A DNA stretch of 64,000 nucleotides from Acidisarcina polymorpha (lineage in GTDB: Bacteria > Acidobacteriota > Terriglobia > Terriglobales > Acidobacteriaceae). Positions 39,276-47,512 of this stretch are shown here, in pieces. Below the pieces are notes generated by a model that saw nothing but the letters and a program-made list of their open reading frames with translations, ran no database searches and was not told the DNA's origin. The translations under genes were made by a program, and so were the position numbers. Each line of letters opens with the position of its first letter. Position 1 is the stretch's first letter. The stretch spans positions 2,852,001-2,916,000 of the forward strand of contig NZ_CP030840.1 in assembly GCF_003330725.1 (NCBI RefSeq), in the 5' to 3' direction.

Positions 39276-39320
39276 CACTTGGCATTCAAGTGAACATGTT
39301 AGGCACTTGGATGTCAAGTG
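39276..39320. promoter_or_regulatory. Double PadR operator
   Basis: Two copies of CACTTG-N5-CAAGTG (39276-39292 and 39304-39320), 28 bp centre to centre, with a perfect palindrome AACATGTT (39293-39300) between them. This lies 7-51 bp upstream of the PadR ATG. The symmetry and place fit autoregulation of the PadR-permease pair. Confidence 0.65.
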
Positions 39321-39377
39321 GAAACCGCTGGACTAGTCCGTGCCAGCACCTTCAGCATCCTGCTAATATGTTTGACC

Positions 39378-39671
39378 ATGGCGACCGTCACCCAGTTTTG
39401 GGAGCCCCACAACGACTCGGATGGACTTTATCAGGCAGACTCAACAGCCGAATGGACATGGCAGCTTGGAGACAACCAATACTTCTGGAGCTACGCCATC
39501 AGGCCGTACCAAGCTGACATGAAGGTTGAGATCACTCGTCAGTGGACAACTTCAGATAACAATCTGACCCAAGTTCAGCATTTCCTTGTGACCGTCTCCG
39601 GCTTCGCCAGATCTGAGGACGATAACGGCGGCTTGCTGCAGTTCACCGCCATAAAGGTTCAAGAGCCATGA
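39378..39671 (+). CDS. Small hypothetical protein, first of a coupled pair
   Basis: Not a family I can name. ATG 39378 gives MATVTQFWEPHNDSDGLYQA, then AEWTWQLGDNQYFWSYAIRP, QADMKVEITRQWTTSDNNLT and HFLVTVSGFARSEDDNGGLL. 97 residues, alternating beta-type pattern, rich in Trp, no signal peptide. Its TGA overlaps the ATG of the next gene (ATGA), so the two are translationally coupled. The gene points away from PadR and begins 58 bp beyond the PadR operator. Confidence 0.6.
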   Translation: MATVTQFWEPHNDSDGLYQADSTAEWTWQLGDNQYFWSYAIRPYQADMKVEITRQWTTSDNNLTQVQHFLVTVSGFARSEDDNGGLLQFTAIKVQEP

Positions 39672-39892
39672 AGCTTATCGCATTGCACGACAGAAACGGG
39701 AAGATTTTTGCGGCAGCGAAGTATTCCGCCGCTAATGCCGGTCCCATACCCATTGCTGGAGAAGGAACAGAAGTTACGGAGATTAACCTCAAGCCCGAAC
39801 ACGCCCAGCTAAAGCTCTATCATCTATGCCAGCGATTCCGCGTACATGCTGAGAGTCATCAGCTGGTTGAGCACGGCACTGGCCAGACCTAA
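39668..39892 (+). CDS. Small hypothetical protein, second of a coupled pair
   Basis: 74 residues: MKLIALHDRNGKIFAAAKYS, then AGPIPIAGEGTEVTEINLKP and LYHLCQRFRVHAESHQLVEH. Looks like a small beta-sandwich; similar short genes occur in Acidobacteriota as far as I recall, with no known function. Starts inside the stop codon of the gene before it. Confidence 0.6.
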   Translation: MKLIALHDRNGKIFAAAKYSAANAGPIPIAGEGTEVTEINLKPEHAQLKLYHLCQRFRVHAESHQLVEHGTGQT

Positions 39893-39932
39893 TTTATTCC
39901 CGCTTGGAACTCGACCCGGCCTCATTCTCTCG

Positions 39933-40094
39933 TTAGGGTTCTGTCGCAATCGAACGGTTTGCTATTCTTTGCACTGACGTGAGGCGTTGGCGAACGACGA
40001 GAAAGCCCTCTTTCGGGATTGGGAGATGGTGAAGCAGCCGATCGTTCTCCGCCTGCAACCTGTCAATTTTCGCTTGCAAGTCTGTTTCTGACAT
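39933..40094 (-). CDS. Small coiled-coil protein, 53 residues
   Basis: ATG 40094 with AGGAG 7 bases upstream. MSETDLQAKIDRLQAENDRL is a clean leucine-zipper-like helix, then HHLPIPKEGFLVVRQRLTSV and a TAA at 39933. The strong ribosome-binding site and heptads support a real gene although it is short. The N-terminus resembles small coiled-coil proteins of unknown role. The rest of 39893-40453 shows nothing else. Confidence 0.45.
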   Translation of the reverse strand: MSETDLQAKIDRLQAENDRLLHHLPIPKEGFLVVRQRLTSVQRIANRSIATEP

Positions 40095-40453
40095 TCTGTT
40101 CTCCTATCTGACAACTTTGAAGTGTGCGGCGAAGGGGATCATCCGAAACATGCTGATTCCCGAAATTCTCCACAGCTCATTTGCGAGCCTTCGGAAACAG
40201 AACTTTGGATAGTCGATCGCGCCCGGTGTGCGGAGCCGTCCTAGATTGTTGGCGAATGATTCCGCTATCCGGCGAAACATCAATTCGTTCCGCCAGCGCG
40301 GCCTTTGAAAGTGGGGCAGGATAAGCGTACAAATACTTACACTGAAGTCATTAAGTGCGGATGGACGCGGTTACACGAATCCTGAAGTCTTTTGGAATCA
40401 ACGAAGTTCTTCCACTAACGTACGATTTTCTGCATTTGGTGTGGTGAGCCCCT

Positions 40454-41787
40454 TTAGAGCGTGGGTATATAGCTGATCAATTCGAGTCGCATCGGACCTT
40501 CGAGAGCGGCAATCTCTGTGAGATTTTGTCCTGCGATGCCCTGGAGATCACCGTACATCCCGGATGTGGTTTCAAGCACCGCCAGAAGTTCAGTATCCCG
40601 CTTAGCCCATTGCTTGTTCATCCACTTACGTTCCCTGTCGAGATCGCCGCGCATCTCCGTAAACTTTTCGGCGATGCACTCGATCCGGTGCTTGAACCGT
40701 GGGCCGGTTAGATAGGCATAAATCAATTGCGCTTTTGTTTGCTGGCCTTCGCTCGAGCGGCGGACACCAGCGAGTTCAATGACGCTCACGCGAAGAGCAT
40801 TGGCGACCGGGAGGATGCAGCCCAGGCTCGACACCCAAATGCCCTCCATATGGTCGAAATGGGTAACATCCTTCGGCATCGTTTGAGACACAATGACGGC
40901 CAGATCGGCATGAGCCGCCCGTTGGTCTCCTTTGAGCTTGAAGAGCCAGGAGTCCGACCAGGCTTTGGTCCGCTTCGATTCCCACAGAATCTTTCCGCAA
41001 AGCTGGCCGGATTGATCGCGGACGTGCTGCAGTACGTCTCCACCGAACTCACCCTTGGCGACCGGTTCAATGAGGTCGAAAGGGAATTGAGCGCGCAGCT
41101 GATGTTCGAGAGCAAGCTCCAAAGATTCCCCCTGGGCCTGCTGGGAACTCTGTTCTGCCTTTCGCTTGAGACTTTCGATTTGAGTGACAAGTTCTGCGAT
41201 TTTATTGTCGCGGTCCTGCACCCTCAGGCCGAGATCGGATTGTGCTTCGGCCAGCGCTTTCGTCCGTTCTTCCGACCGCGCCGCCGCAATCCCTTTCTGC
41301 AAATTCAGTTCAAGTTCACGCTCTTTGTCCTCGAGCTGCTGCTGCTTTTTCAGTAGCTCCGTTTCCGCTGCCTGGGCCCGCGCCAGTCTGCTGTACAGAT
41401 CGTGGATTCGTTCTCTCTGGAGAGCGGCAGTTTGCCGCTCCGTACGGAGCTCGTCCTGGACCTGTTGCCGGGCACGGGCGAGCTGCTGTTCCGCGATCTT
41501 TTCTCGCGCGCCGGCGAGCTCTTTGGCGATTCCATCCTGCACCGCTGTAACGACTACTTGTTCCTGTTTTCTGGCTGCCTCCTCCAACTCCGCAGCCCTC
41601 CGTTCGTTGGCTTCTTGCTGTGCGGCCAAGGACCGTTTCTCCGCCTGAAACGCTTCTCCTGATCGGCGAGCTGCTGTTCATATTGCGCGCGCGTTGCTGC
41701 GACCAGGGGAGCGGCCAGCGACTCAGTGAGCGGAATCGACTCACCGCATTTGGGACATGTCAGTGCCGAATCAGTGTTCATTTGCAT
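40454..41787 (-). pseudogene. DUF2130 domain protein with zinc ribbon, one frameshift
   Basis: ATG 41787 gives a zinc-ribbon-like start (TCPKCGESIPLTESLAAPLV), then a long coiled coil (about residues 40-210; ELEEAARKQEQVV, QLARARQQVQDELRTERQTA) and the C-terminal DUF2130 domain (GEFGGDVLQHVRD; GKILWESKRTKAWSDSWLFK). The frame slips at about 41650: DQEKRFRRRNG continues as QAEKRSLAAQQEANERR one base over. DUF2130 proteins have a restriction-endonuclease-like fold in their C-terminal part (WESKRTKxW holds E-x-K), so a nuclease role is possible but unproven. About 444 residues if repaired. Confidence 0.8.
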
Positions 41788-41992
41788 CTCAGGGGAGCCC
41801 TCTAAGCTAGTTTAGCTTCGCTTTCTCTTCTCCCTGCTCTCGAATGCGAAAGGAGGTACCTTGGAAGCAAAGGCAAGGGCCGCTACGCGTCGGTAGAAAG
41901 AAGAGCTGACACGCCACCCTCTTCAGAAAAATCCCAGATCAAGGATGGCTAAGGTGCTAATTGTCTCTGACGGAGCTCCATTTGCGTATTAT

Positions 41993-42029
41993 TGCATTCT
42001 TTATTCTTGATTCACGAATAAAGAATGCA
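41993..42029. promoter_or_regulatory. 14-bp perfect inverted repeat, probable AbiEi-type operator
   Basis: TGCATTCTTTATTC (41993-42006) and GAATAAAGAATGCA (42016-42029) are perfect inverted arms around TTGATTCAC. The repeat ends 18 bp before the ATG at 42048. TTGATT and CATAAT inside it could be a -35/-10 pair with short spacing, so binding would block transcription. The region is far more AT-rich than its surroundings. Confidence 0.7.
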
Positions 42030-42047
42030 TAATAATAATATAAGTTC

Positions 42048-42563
42048 ATGCTCCACTCATTCGACATTGCATTGTTGCTGAAACTGACGCTTACAGGAGC
42101 TGCAGAGTCGTCATTCCAGAAACTTGCTTCGGACCTTCACGTCGCCAGTTCCGAGGTGCACGGGGCGGTTAAGAGAGCCCGGCTGTCTGGGCTGATGCAA
42201 CACGATGGGCCCAAAAAGGTAAACCGCTCAGCGCTCCTGGAGCTTTTGAGCCATGGTATGAGGTACGTGTATCCGGCGGTACGGGGAGAGCTGACGAGGG
42301 GGGTGGCAACTTCTTTCGCAGCCGAGCCATTGCGAAGTGTCATTCGCGATAGCGGAGCTGAATTGCCTGTGTGGCCTTATGTGCTGGGGAAGGTGCGCGG
42401 CTATTCCTTTGAGCCACTGTATAAACACGCTGCCCAAGCGGCTCTAGCCGACCCTGCGTTTTACGAGCTCCTTAGCCTTGTCGACGCTTTGCGGGATGGA
42501 CGAGTTCGCGAGCGAAAGATTGCCCTGGACATGATGAGCGAGAGGTTACTGGAAAATGGCTAG
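42048..42563 (+). CDS. Winged-HTH protein, probable antitoxin of an AbiE-like pair
   Basis: 171 residues. The N-terminal half is an HTH-like bundle (FDIALLLKLTLTG; SFQKLASDLHVASSEVHGAV then KRARLSGLM). The C-terminal half (LPVWPYVLGKVRGYSFEPLY) is unknown to me. Its stop overlaps the next start by 8 bp (42556-42563), as in toxin-antitoxin operons. A 14-bp inverted repeat sits in its promoter, like the AbiEi-bound repeats of known AbiE loci. Antitoxin role is inferred from context. Confidence 0.65.
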   Translation: MLHSFDIALLLKLTLTGAAESSFQKLASDLHVASSEVHGAVKRARLSGLMQHDGPKKVNRSALLELLSHGMRYVYPAVRGELTRGVATSFAAEPLRSVIRDSGAELPVWPYVLGKVRGYSFEPLYKHAAQAALADPAFYELLSLVDALRDGRVRERKIALDMMSERLLENG

Positions 42564-43242
42564 CAATCTGCTCCTGCTAGAGGAAGCCGCTGCAAAGTTG
42601 AAACATTTGCTGCCTGAGGTCGTCTTCGTGGGAGGATCGACGCTCGATCTCATCGTGACCGATCAGGGCTCCGCTCCGATTCGATCCACATACGATGTCG
42701 ACGTGATCGTTGCGGCCGACTACGCCGATTACTCGGCCTTCTGTGATCGATTGCGAGACATTGGCTTTGATAACGACACACGTCCAGGGGCTCCCCTTTG
42801 TCGTTTTCTCAACGGCGACCTGATGCTCGATGTCATGTCGACAGAAGAAGGCGCGCTCGGCTTTTCGAACCGTTGGTATGGAGGGGCGATCCAGACTGCG
42901 ATGCCGGCGTCTCTGCCCAGCGGTAAAGTGATCCGGTTGATTACGGCCCCCTTCTTTCTGGGAACCAAGATGGAGGCGTTCTACGATCGTGGCGAGAACG
43001 ACTTCTACATGAGCCACGACCTGGAAGACTTCATTGCTGTTGTCGAGGGGAGAGAGCAGTTGCTTGAAGAGCTTGCCGGAGCCCCGGCCGATCTCCGCGA
43101 ATATTTGGGGGAAGCAATCGGCAAACTTTTAAGGAACGAGCGGTTTCTAGAGGCGCTGCCGGGATATGTTCCGGGTGATTCGATCAGTCAACGCAGAATC
43201 CCGATCATCATTGAGCGCTTACGAAAGATGAGCGAATCCTGA
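42556..43242 (+). CDS. Nucleotidyltransferase, AbiEii/AbiGii toxin-like
   Basis: 228 residues. VFVGGSTLDLIVTD then STYDVDVIVA gives the GGS...DxD pattern of the DNA polymerase-beta-type nucleotidyltransferase fold. LMLDVMSTEEGALGF holds the third carboxylate region, and FFLGTKMEAFYDRG and DLEDFIAVVEGREQ match AbiEii-type proteins. Such toxins modify tRNA or other targets with nucleotides and act in abortive infection or plasmid maintenance. Overlaps the HTH gene by 8 bp. Confidence 0.8.
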   Translation: MASNLLLLEEAAAKLKHLLPEVVFVGGSTLDLIVTDQGSAPIRSTYDVDVIVAADYADYSAFCDRLRDIGFDNDTRPGAPLCRFLNGDLMLDVMSTEEGALGFSNRWYGGAIQTAMPASLPSGKVIRLITAPFFLGTKMEAFYDRGENDFYMSHDLEDFIAVVEGREQLLEELAGAPADLREYLGEAIGKLLRNERFLEALPGYVPGDSISQRRIPIIIERLRKMSES

Positions 43243-43374
43243 CGGAGCCCACTTACGGGCACTCAGGTGCGCATAGTTGCCATACCCCGAATCGACAATA
43301 ATTGATTAAGCTACGCCCTGTTTAGTAGGTATTCGGTGATAATTGCAGCTTCATGGTGTTTTCTCAGGGGAGTC

Positions 43375-44466
43375 ATGCCCGATCTTGTCAAAGTGTTCCT
43401 GCTTCCCACTATAGAGTGCCGATCTCTAGATCTACTCGTCAAAAAGCTAAACCAAGCCCAGTCCGTATTCCTTTTCCTTCAAATCAAACCTCCTGGCGAT
43501 CGACGGTTTCATCCAAAAGCCGTTCATAGATTGAGCGTCACAGAGCACACGCCGAATGGTCATGGAGAACAAGAGATTCTCAACTCCTACATCGGACACC
43601 GTGACTGGGCTCAGCAGATGGAGAGCTATCTCTTGGAGAATGGAAAGGTATGTACAGGTCAGGAATTCAATCGCACAAAGGATTTAGCCATTGCAGTTGG
43701 AGCTGGCGTGTATGTGTGGGATGATCCGGAAATGGTATATACATACTCTCGGGAGGACGACGGCTATACCTGTCTTTCCGATATTCATTTAAAAATCAAT
43801 TCAGTGACAGCACCTCGAGAAGCCGATCCGCCAGATCACACCTTCTCTGCTTACGGAATTATCTCGTTTGTGCCATATGAGTGCCTCTTTCAGCACCCCT
43901 TTTATGAGGAGAGCGACATCAACAGAGCCAGCATAGGCCGATACTTGGTCACCAACATTGCCCACTTCTTAGCGGCACGAGCGTTCTGGTCCACTCTTGC
44001 GAGAGATCACTCAGTGAATAACTGTCTTATGGAGACAAACTGGGGAGGCGGAGACTATATCGGCCCGTACCTGACGGCTGGACTTTGCAGCGAGTGCATC
44101 GAGATCGTTGAGAGTAGACCTCTTGAGGAACGTTTGTCATATCGCTTAAAGGCACGAGCACCGAACGACATATACATCGCACTCAGACAGATTTGCGCCG
44201 TGCCAGCTCAGTGGGACATCTCTTTACGAATTGTAAATATTCTTGGCTCTAAAGTGATTCCATTCCTTTTCATAGGGATTGGCGTGGGTCTTTTTACTAA
44301 CCTTTTAGCAGGTTACGGACGGTCGGACTTCAGGACCTCTCTGGGACACGATCTAGGCCAATATGCGTGGCAACACATGCTTGCTGTTACAACCGCGCTT
44401 GCAGCTATAGCGGCGATCCCGGTATGCCGCCTTGCGTTGAGTCTAATGAGGCGTACTTTGCCGTAA
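43375..44466 (+). CDS. Hypothetical protein with C-terminal membrane segments
   Basis: Not recognised. ATG 43375 follows AGGGGAG; a frame to 43336 has no site. 363 residues. The first about 290 are soluble (DLVKVFLLPTIECRSLDLLV; YVWDDPEMVYTYSREDDGYT; FEQ-like patterns absent; NNCLMETNWGGGDYIGPYLT). Two hydrophobic segments follow (VIPFLFIGIGVGLFTNLLAG and LAVTTALAAIAAIPVCRLAL). Lower GC than neighbours. It stands right after the AbiE-like pair in the same direction, so an association with defence is possible, but nothing in the sequence proves it. Confidence 0.6.
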   Translation: MPDLVKVFLLPTIECRSLDLLVKKLNQAQSVFLFLQIKPPGDRRFHPKAVHRLSVTEHTPNGHGEQEILNSYIGHRDWAQQMESYLLENGKVCTGQEFNRTKDLAIAVGAGVYVWDDPEMVYTYSREDDGYTCLSDIHLKINSVTAPREADPPDHTFSAYGIISFVPYECLFQHPFYEESDINRASIGRYLVTNIAHFLAARAFWSTLARDHSVNNCLMETNWGGGDYIGPYLTAGLCSECIEIVESRPLEERLSYRLKARAPNDIYIALRQICAVPAQWDISLRIVNILGSKVIPFLFIGIGVGLFTNLLAGYGRSDFRTSLGHDLGQYAWQHMLAVTTALAAIAAIPVCRLALSLMRRTLP

Positions 44467-44612
44467 ATTGGTCTTTCTAGCTGAATTCGATCCATGCGAC
44501 ATGGGCGAGATCCGCGTCTTTTACGAAGGGCGGCCCGGTTCCCTGCCCCGGCGAACAGCGTCGGTACCAGAACCCCGCCCTGTATTCCCGAGCTGGAGGA
44601 TGCCGCCCATGG

Positions 44613-44891
44613 TCACCAGTCCCGATGCATTTCGAACGTTCCGTCGTTATTGATCTGTCGGAACTTGTAACGTCTTCCGCTGAAATAGACGGCAATGATA
44701 TTTCGAAATTTGAGCTGATCCAAAATGACGGCCGGTGTGCCGACCAGCTTTCCCGCCAGGACCTCTGGAAAGTCAACCTGCGGCGAGGGTCCAACGTCCA
44801 TCTCTGCCGTGAGTTTGTGAGGCACACTAGGCAGCTCTTCGCCGTCCTCGTTGGGGTCGTCCAGCCAGATCACTGTAAAAGGATGTTCCAT
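44613..44891 (-). CDS. Small hypothetical protein
   Basis: ATG 44891 gives MEHPFTVIWLDDPNEDGEEL then KLTAEMDVGPSPQVDFPEVL, GTPAVILDQLKFRNIIAVYF and NNDGTFEMHRDW. 92 residues, no known family. A longer frame to 45203 runs through the dispersed repeat and is not preferred. A 12-bp inverted repeat lies 38-67 bp upstream of the start. Confidence 0.45.
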   Translation of the reverse strand: MEHPFTVIWLDDPNEDGEELPSVPHKLTAEMDVGPSPQVDFPEVLAGKLVGTPAVILDQLKFRNIIAVYFSGRRYKFRQINNDGTFEMHRDW

Positions 44892-44928
44892 GTGGGCCAA
44901 CCTAATCCAGCCTAACAATAAATAAGCT

Positions 44929-44958
44929 ACTACAACATAACGTCCTTTATGTTGTAGT
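44929..44958. promoter_or_regulatory. 12-bp perfect inverted repeat upstream of 44891 gene
   Basis: ACTACAACATAA (44929-44940) and TTATGTTGTAGT (44947-44958) around CGTCCT. AT-rich and placed in the promoter region of the minus-strand gene that starts at 44891, so an operator is likely. Confidence 0.5.
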
Positions 44959-45033
44959 GGCTGTGATCGGAAGACAGTAGCTTCCCGACCCTCCATTTCA
45001 CCCCTTTCGCGGGTAGCTCTCCCGGTGCTCTCA

Positions 45034-45077
45034 CCATTAGGGGCTTGTCTACCAAATACGGCGCGGCCACGCGCCAT
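45034..45077. repeat. Dispersed 44-46-bp repeat with hairpin, copy 2
   Basis: Second copy of the repeat at 35922: CCATTAGGGGCTTGTCTACC, then a hairpin GGCGCG-GCCA-CGCGCC. The stem matches copy 1; the loop is one base shorter. Confidence 0.75.
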
Positions 45078-45559
45078 ATTGGATAACAGATACCAATATC
45101 CAGCAGGAGTTGTAGTGTTGAACGCGTATTTCATGAAAGGTTTAGCGATTCGACAATGAGGGCAGCGGAGTAAATCGAGTTGAAGAGCACTTTGCGTAAC
45201 CATGCTGTCTGTTGACCGCTCCCCGTTTAACTAAAGTGCAAGAATACCGCCTCATCGCTTTTTGACAGGCGCGTCGTTCGGGTGAACCCAGCACACGCCA
45301 GCCCGGGCGCCATTGCCCGGGAGCGGAACCGGCTCAACATCAAAACCAGCCGTTTGGGAACTTCCCTCTTCAAATTCTGATGACCCTGCTTGTTCTTGCA
45401 GCGATCACATCTCTCTCCTTGGGGAACTACGCCGCCGAGAACGGTCAAGCCTAGTGGAAGGGTCCTGGAGGCGGTGGTTCTTCCTTCTCGAGGCCCGTGC
45501 TTGTGTTGACCGTCGCATAACTTTTCGGCAGTGTAGCTGAGATAGAGCTCTAAGCGACA

Positions 45560-45995
45560 GATGGAGGCTTAAAACGTATGGCAAATATCACCTCAAGCTA
45601 CAACTGCAAGGGCCTAGAAGACAGGCACTACATTATCGGGCGCTCCCCTCACGGCGGCGATATATTCCGAAACGCGGTCGGGCTGGAGATCTCCCGGTTC
45701 CCGAGCAAAGAGCGTCTCTGCATGCCAGGGTCTAAGACCACGCAGGGCCGTCCAGACACTCGCAAGAACGCGCCCGTCCGTATTGCCTTCCACCACGCTA
45801 ACGGCGTCGGCACCCTCAACTAATTTAAAGCTTTCGCGGCTCAATGGCTGGCCTACAGATTCCCCTGTCAACGCTTCGCCCTGCACCTCGCGATGCACAA
45901 CGCATGACTCGGGGCCAGTGTGGTTTGCTATTCCTTCACTGCACAGGACTCTCACCTGCTACTCCTTGCCGATCTCCCGGCGCACTAGCGTACGT
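45560..45995 (-). mobile_element. Group II intron 5' remnant without reverse transcriptase
   Basis: On the minus strand the sequence has GGTGAGAGTCCTGTGC, GCAAACCACACTGG, CGAGTCATGCG, GCGAAGCGTTGACAGGGG and GGCCAGCCATTGAGCCGCGA, which I recognise as the domain I region upstream of the ORF in many bacterial group II introns. The frame across it reads HREVQGEALTGESVGQPLSR and GLRPWHAETLFAREPGDL, the usual spurious translation of this part. No reverse transcriptase and no domain V hairpin are visible in 45204-45560, so it is a truncated relic. It begins about 35 bp after the stop of the histidine kinase gene. The rest of 45204-45560 has no supported gene. Confidence 0.6.
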
Positions 45996-46031
45996 AAATT
46001 TCCCTTTCTTGAGCTGTCCCCTAACTACGGG

Positions 46032-46760
46032 CTAAACCGGAATGGAGATCTTGAAGATGGAGCCGCTTCGACCAGGGCGAGCGCTGCTCCGCATTCTAAT
46101 CGTTCCGCGATGGCGCTCAACAATCCTCCTCGAGATAGCCAAGCCGAGGCCTGTGCCTCGATCCTCCTTGGTTGTGAAGAAAGGCTGGAAGACACTATCC
46201 ACGTGCTCATCCGGAATGCCGTGCCCGTTGTCAGCGACAATAAGGTGCACCTCGCCCCGCCGCTTCCTGAAACGGAGACACAGGGTGCCAGCTGGCGGGA
46301 GAGCATCGAGAGCATTGTGGATCAGATTGGAGAGAACCTGAAGCATCTCACCCGTATAAACAGGGGCGACGACCTCGTTGGGAAGGTCTTTCACCAGCCG
46401 CACTTGTTTAGCCTCGATCGTTTGCTGATGTATCCGCAATGCGGCCTCGGCCAACTTAATCAGGTTCACCGATCGGGGGCTAATGGAGGCCCTTGCAAAG
46501 CCAAGGGTACTATCAGCAATGTCGAGTGCGATGGCCATCTGCTCATCTGCCAGGGCGGAGTATTTGCGGACTTTGTCAGGATTGTCTGCTTCTATCGATG
46601 TCAGGTAGGTGAGGTTCCTCAGAGATTCGAGAGGGTTTCTAATGTCGTGCATCACTTCGAGTGCGAGTTGTCCGGCCGTTGCCCGTTCTTCGGACTTCCG
46701 CAAAGCTTCGGTGGCTATTGCCAGTTTGTGCTGCAGGTCGAGAATGATGGGGTCATGCAT
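46032..46760 (-). CDS. Soluble histidine kinase without sensor domain
   Basis: 242 residues. [19 protein letters not shown] holds the phospho-accepting His in the H-box. [15 protein letters not shown] is the N-box, [20 protein letters not shown] the G1/F region, and [18 protein letters not shown] the G2 box. The N-terminus ([20 protein letters not shown]) is a short helix, so it must receive its signal from a partner. 182 bp of intergenic DNA separate it from the degenerate receiver gene (46943-47332) on the same strand. Confidence 0.92.
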   Translation of the reverse strand: MHDPIILDLQHKLAIATEALRKSEERATAGQLALEVMHDIRNPLESLRNLTYLTSIEADNPDKVRKYSALADEQMAIALDIADSTLGFARASISPRSVNLIKLAEAALRIHQQTIEAKQVRLVKDLPNEVVAPVYTGEMLQVLSNLIHNALDALPPAGTLCLRFRKRRGEVHLIVADNGHGIPDEHVDSVFQPFFTTKEDRGTGLGLAISRRIVERHRGTIRMRSSARPGRSGSIFKISIPV

Positions 46761-46942
46761 AGTCGATCTCCAGTGGGATGCGCTGGAGAGAACGCCGTAT
46801 GGAAGGCGCTACGACCGGAGGAAGAATCCTCCGCAGACCAGTGTTGCCTTCTGCCTCGGTGCAAGCATACGCCACAATGCTGCATCCCTGACAGAAGAAG
46901 GGATTTTAAGACTTCATGGGATCGGGACGCGGCCAACAAACA

Positions 46943-47332
46943 TTAGTAAAGGGTACTAGTAGCGTTTGAAGTATTTCCATCGCCACCCATGAGCCGATTC
47001 ACGGCCGCAACCAACGCCCCCGGACCGGCGGAAGTATGAAAAATCTCTTCAGGGTTTCCCTCTACCGGTGGGAAAGACCACGCAGCTAAAAGAAGCTTCT
47101 TCATATGTGGTCGTAATTCTTCGGCTTTAGCGATGGCCTTTGCACGCTGCTCTGGGGAAAGCGTGTGACACAGAATGGAAAGACCCACCTTTTCAGAGCA
47201 GAGGATTCGCGCAGCCTCCGCAAGTTCCATTGCAGTCGACACTTTATATCCGGCACTTTGCAGCATTAAGCTGCGGGTTTCCAGTAAAGTAGCATCACGT
47301 CCATAAATCAGGACGTTTCCGAAGATGGACAT
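46943..47332 (-). CDS. Degenerate response-regulator receiver protein
   Basis: ATG 47332 gives MSIFGNVLIYGRDATLLETR then LMLQSAGYKVSTAMELAEAA, the beta1-alpha1-beta2 start of a receiver domain. The acidic pair at the end of beta1 is replaced (IYGRD), and the phospho-acceptor Asp position reads SILCHTLSP, with His instead. So it cannot be phosphorylated in the usual way and may act as a scaffold or decoy. 129 residues, no output domain. Confidence 0.7.
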   Translation of the reverse strand: MSIFGNVLIYGRDATLLETRSLMLQSAGYKVSTAMELAEAARILCSEKVGLSILCHTLSPEQRAKAIAKAEELRPHMKKLLLAAWSFPPVEGNPEEIFHTSAGPGALVAAVNRLMGGDGNTSNATSTLY

Positions 47333-47477
47333 CTGGGGGCTCTCGATTTGAAACTGCTTCGGAATATTAAACCTAATGAAATCAATGTCGTATGTCAGAC
47401 ATTGGAGTATTATCAAACTGGGCAGTTACCAATCTGCCAATTCCAATCAGGCGTGACCTGCTACCGTTGATCCGGAC

Positions 47478-47512
47478 GGCGGTCCTTTGCGATCTGAAGC
47501 AAAGGGACCGCC
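47478..47512 (+). promoter_or_regulatory. Hairpin enclosing the ribosome-binding site of the Crp/Fnr gene
   Basis: GGCGGTCCTTTGC (47478-47490) pairs with GCAAAGGGACCGCC (47499-47512), one bulged G, loop GATCTGAA. The 3' arm contains AAAGGGA, the ribosome-binding site, and ends exactly at the ATG at 47513. In the mRNA the site would be buried, so translation should depend on opening the stem. Confidence 0.55.

Noticed and set aside
45783-46946. 387-codon plus-strand open frame
   Set aside because: Runs opposite the histidine kinase, which has all kinase boxes; the plus frame has no domain.
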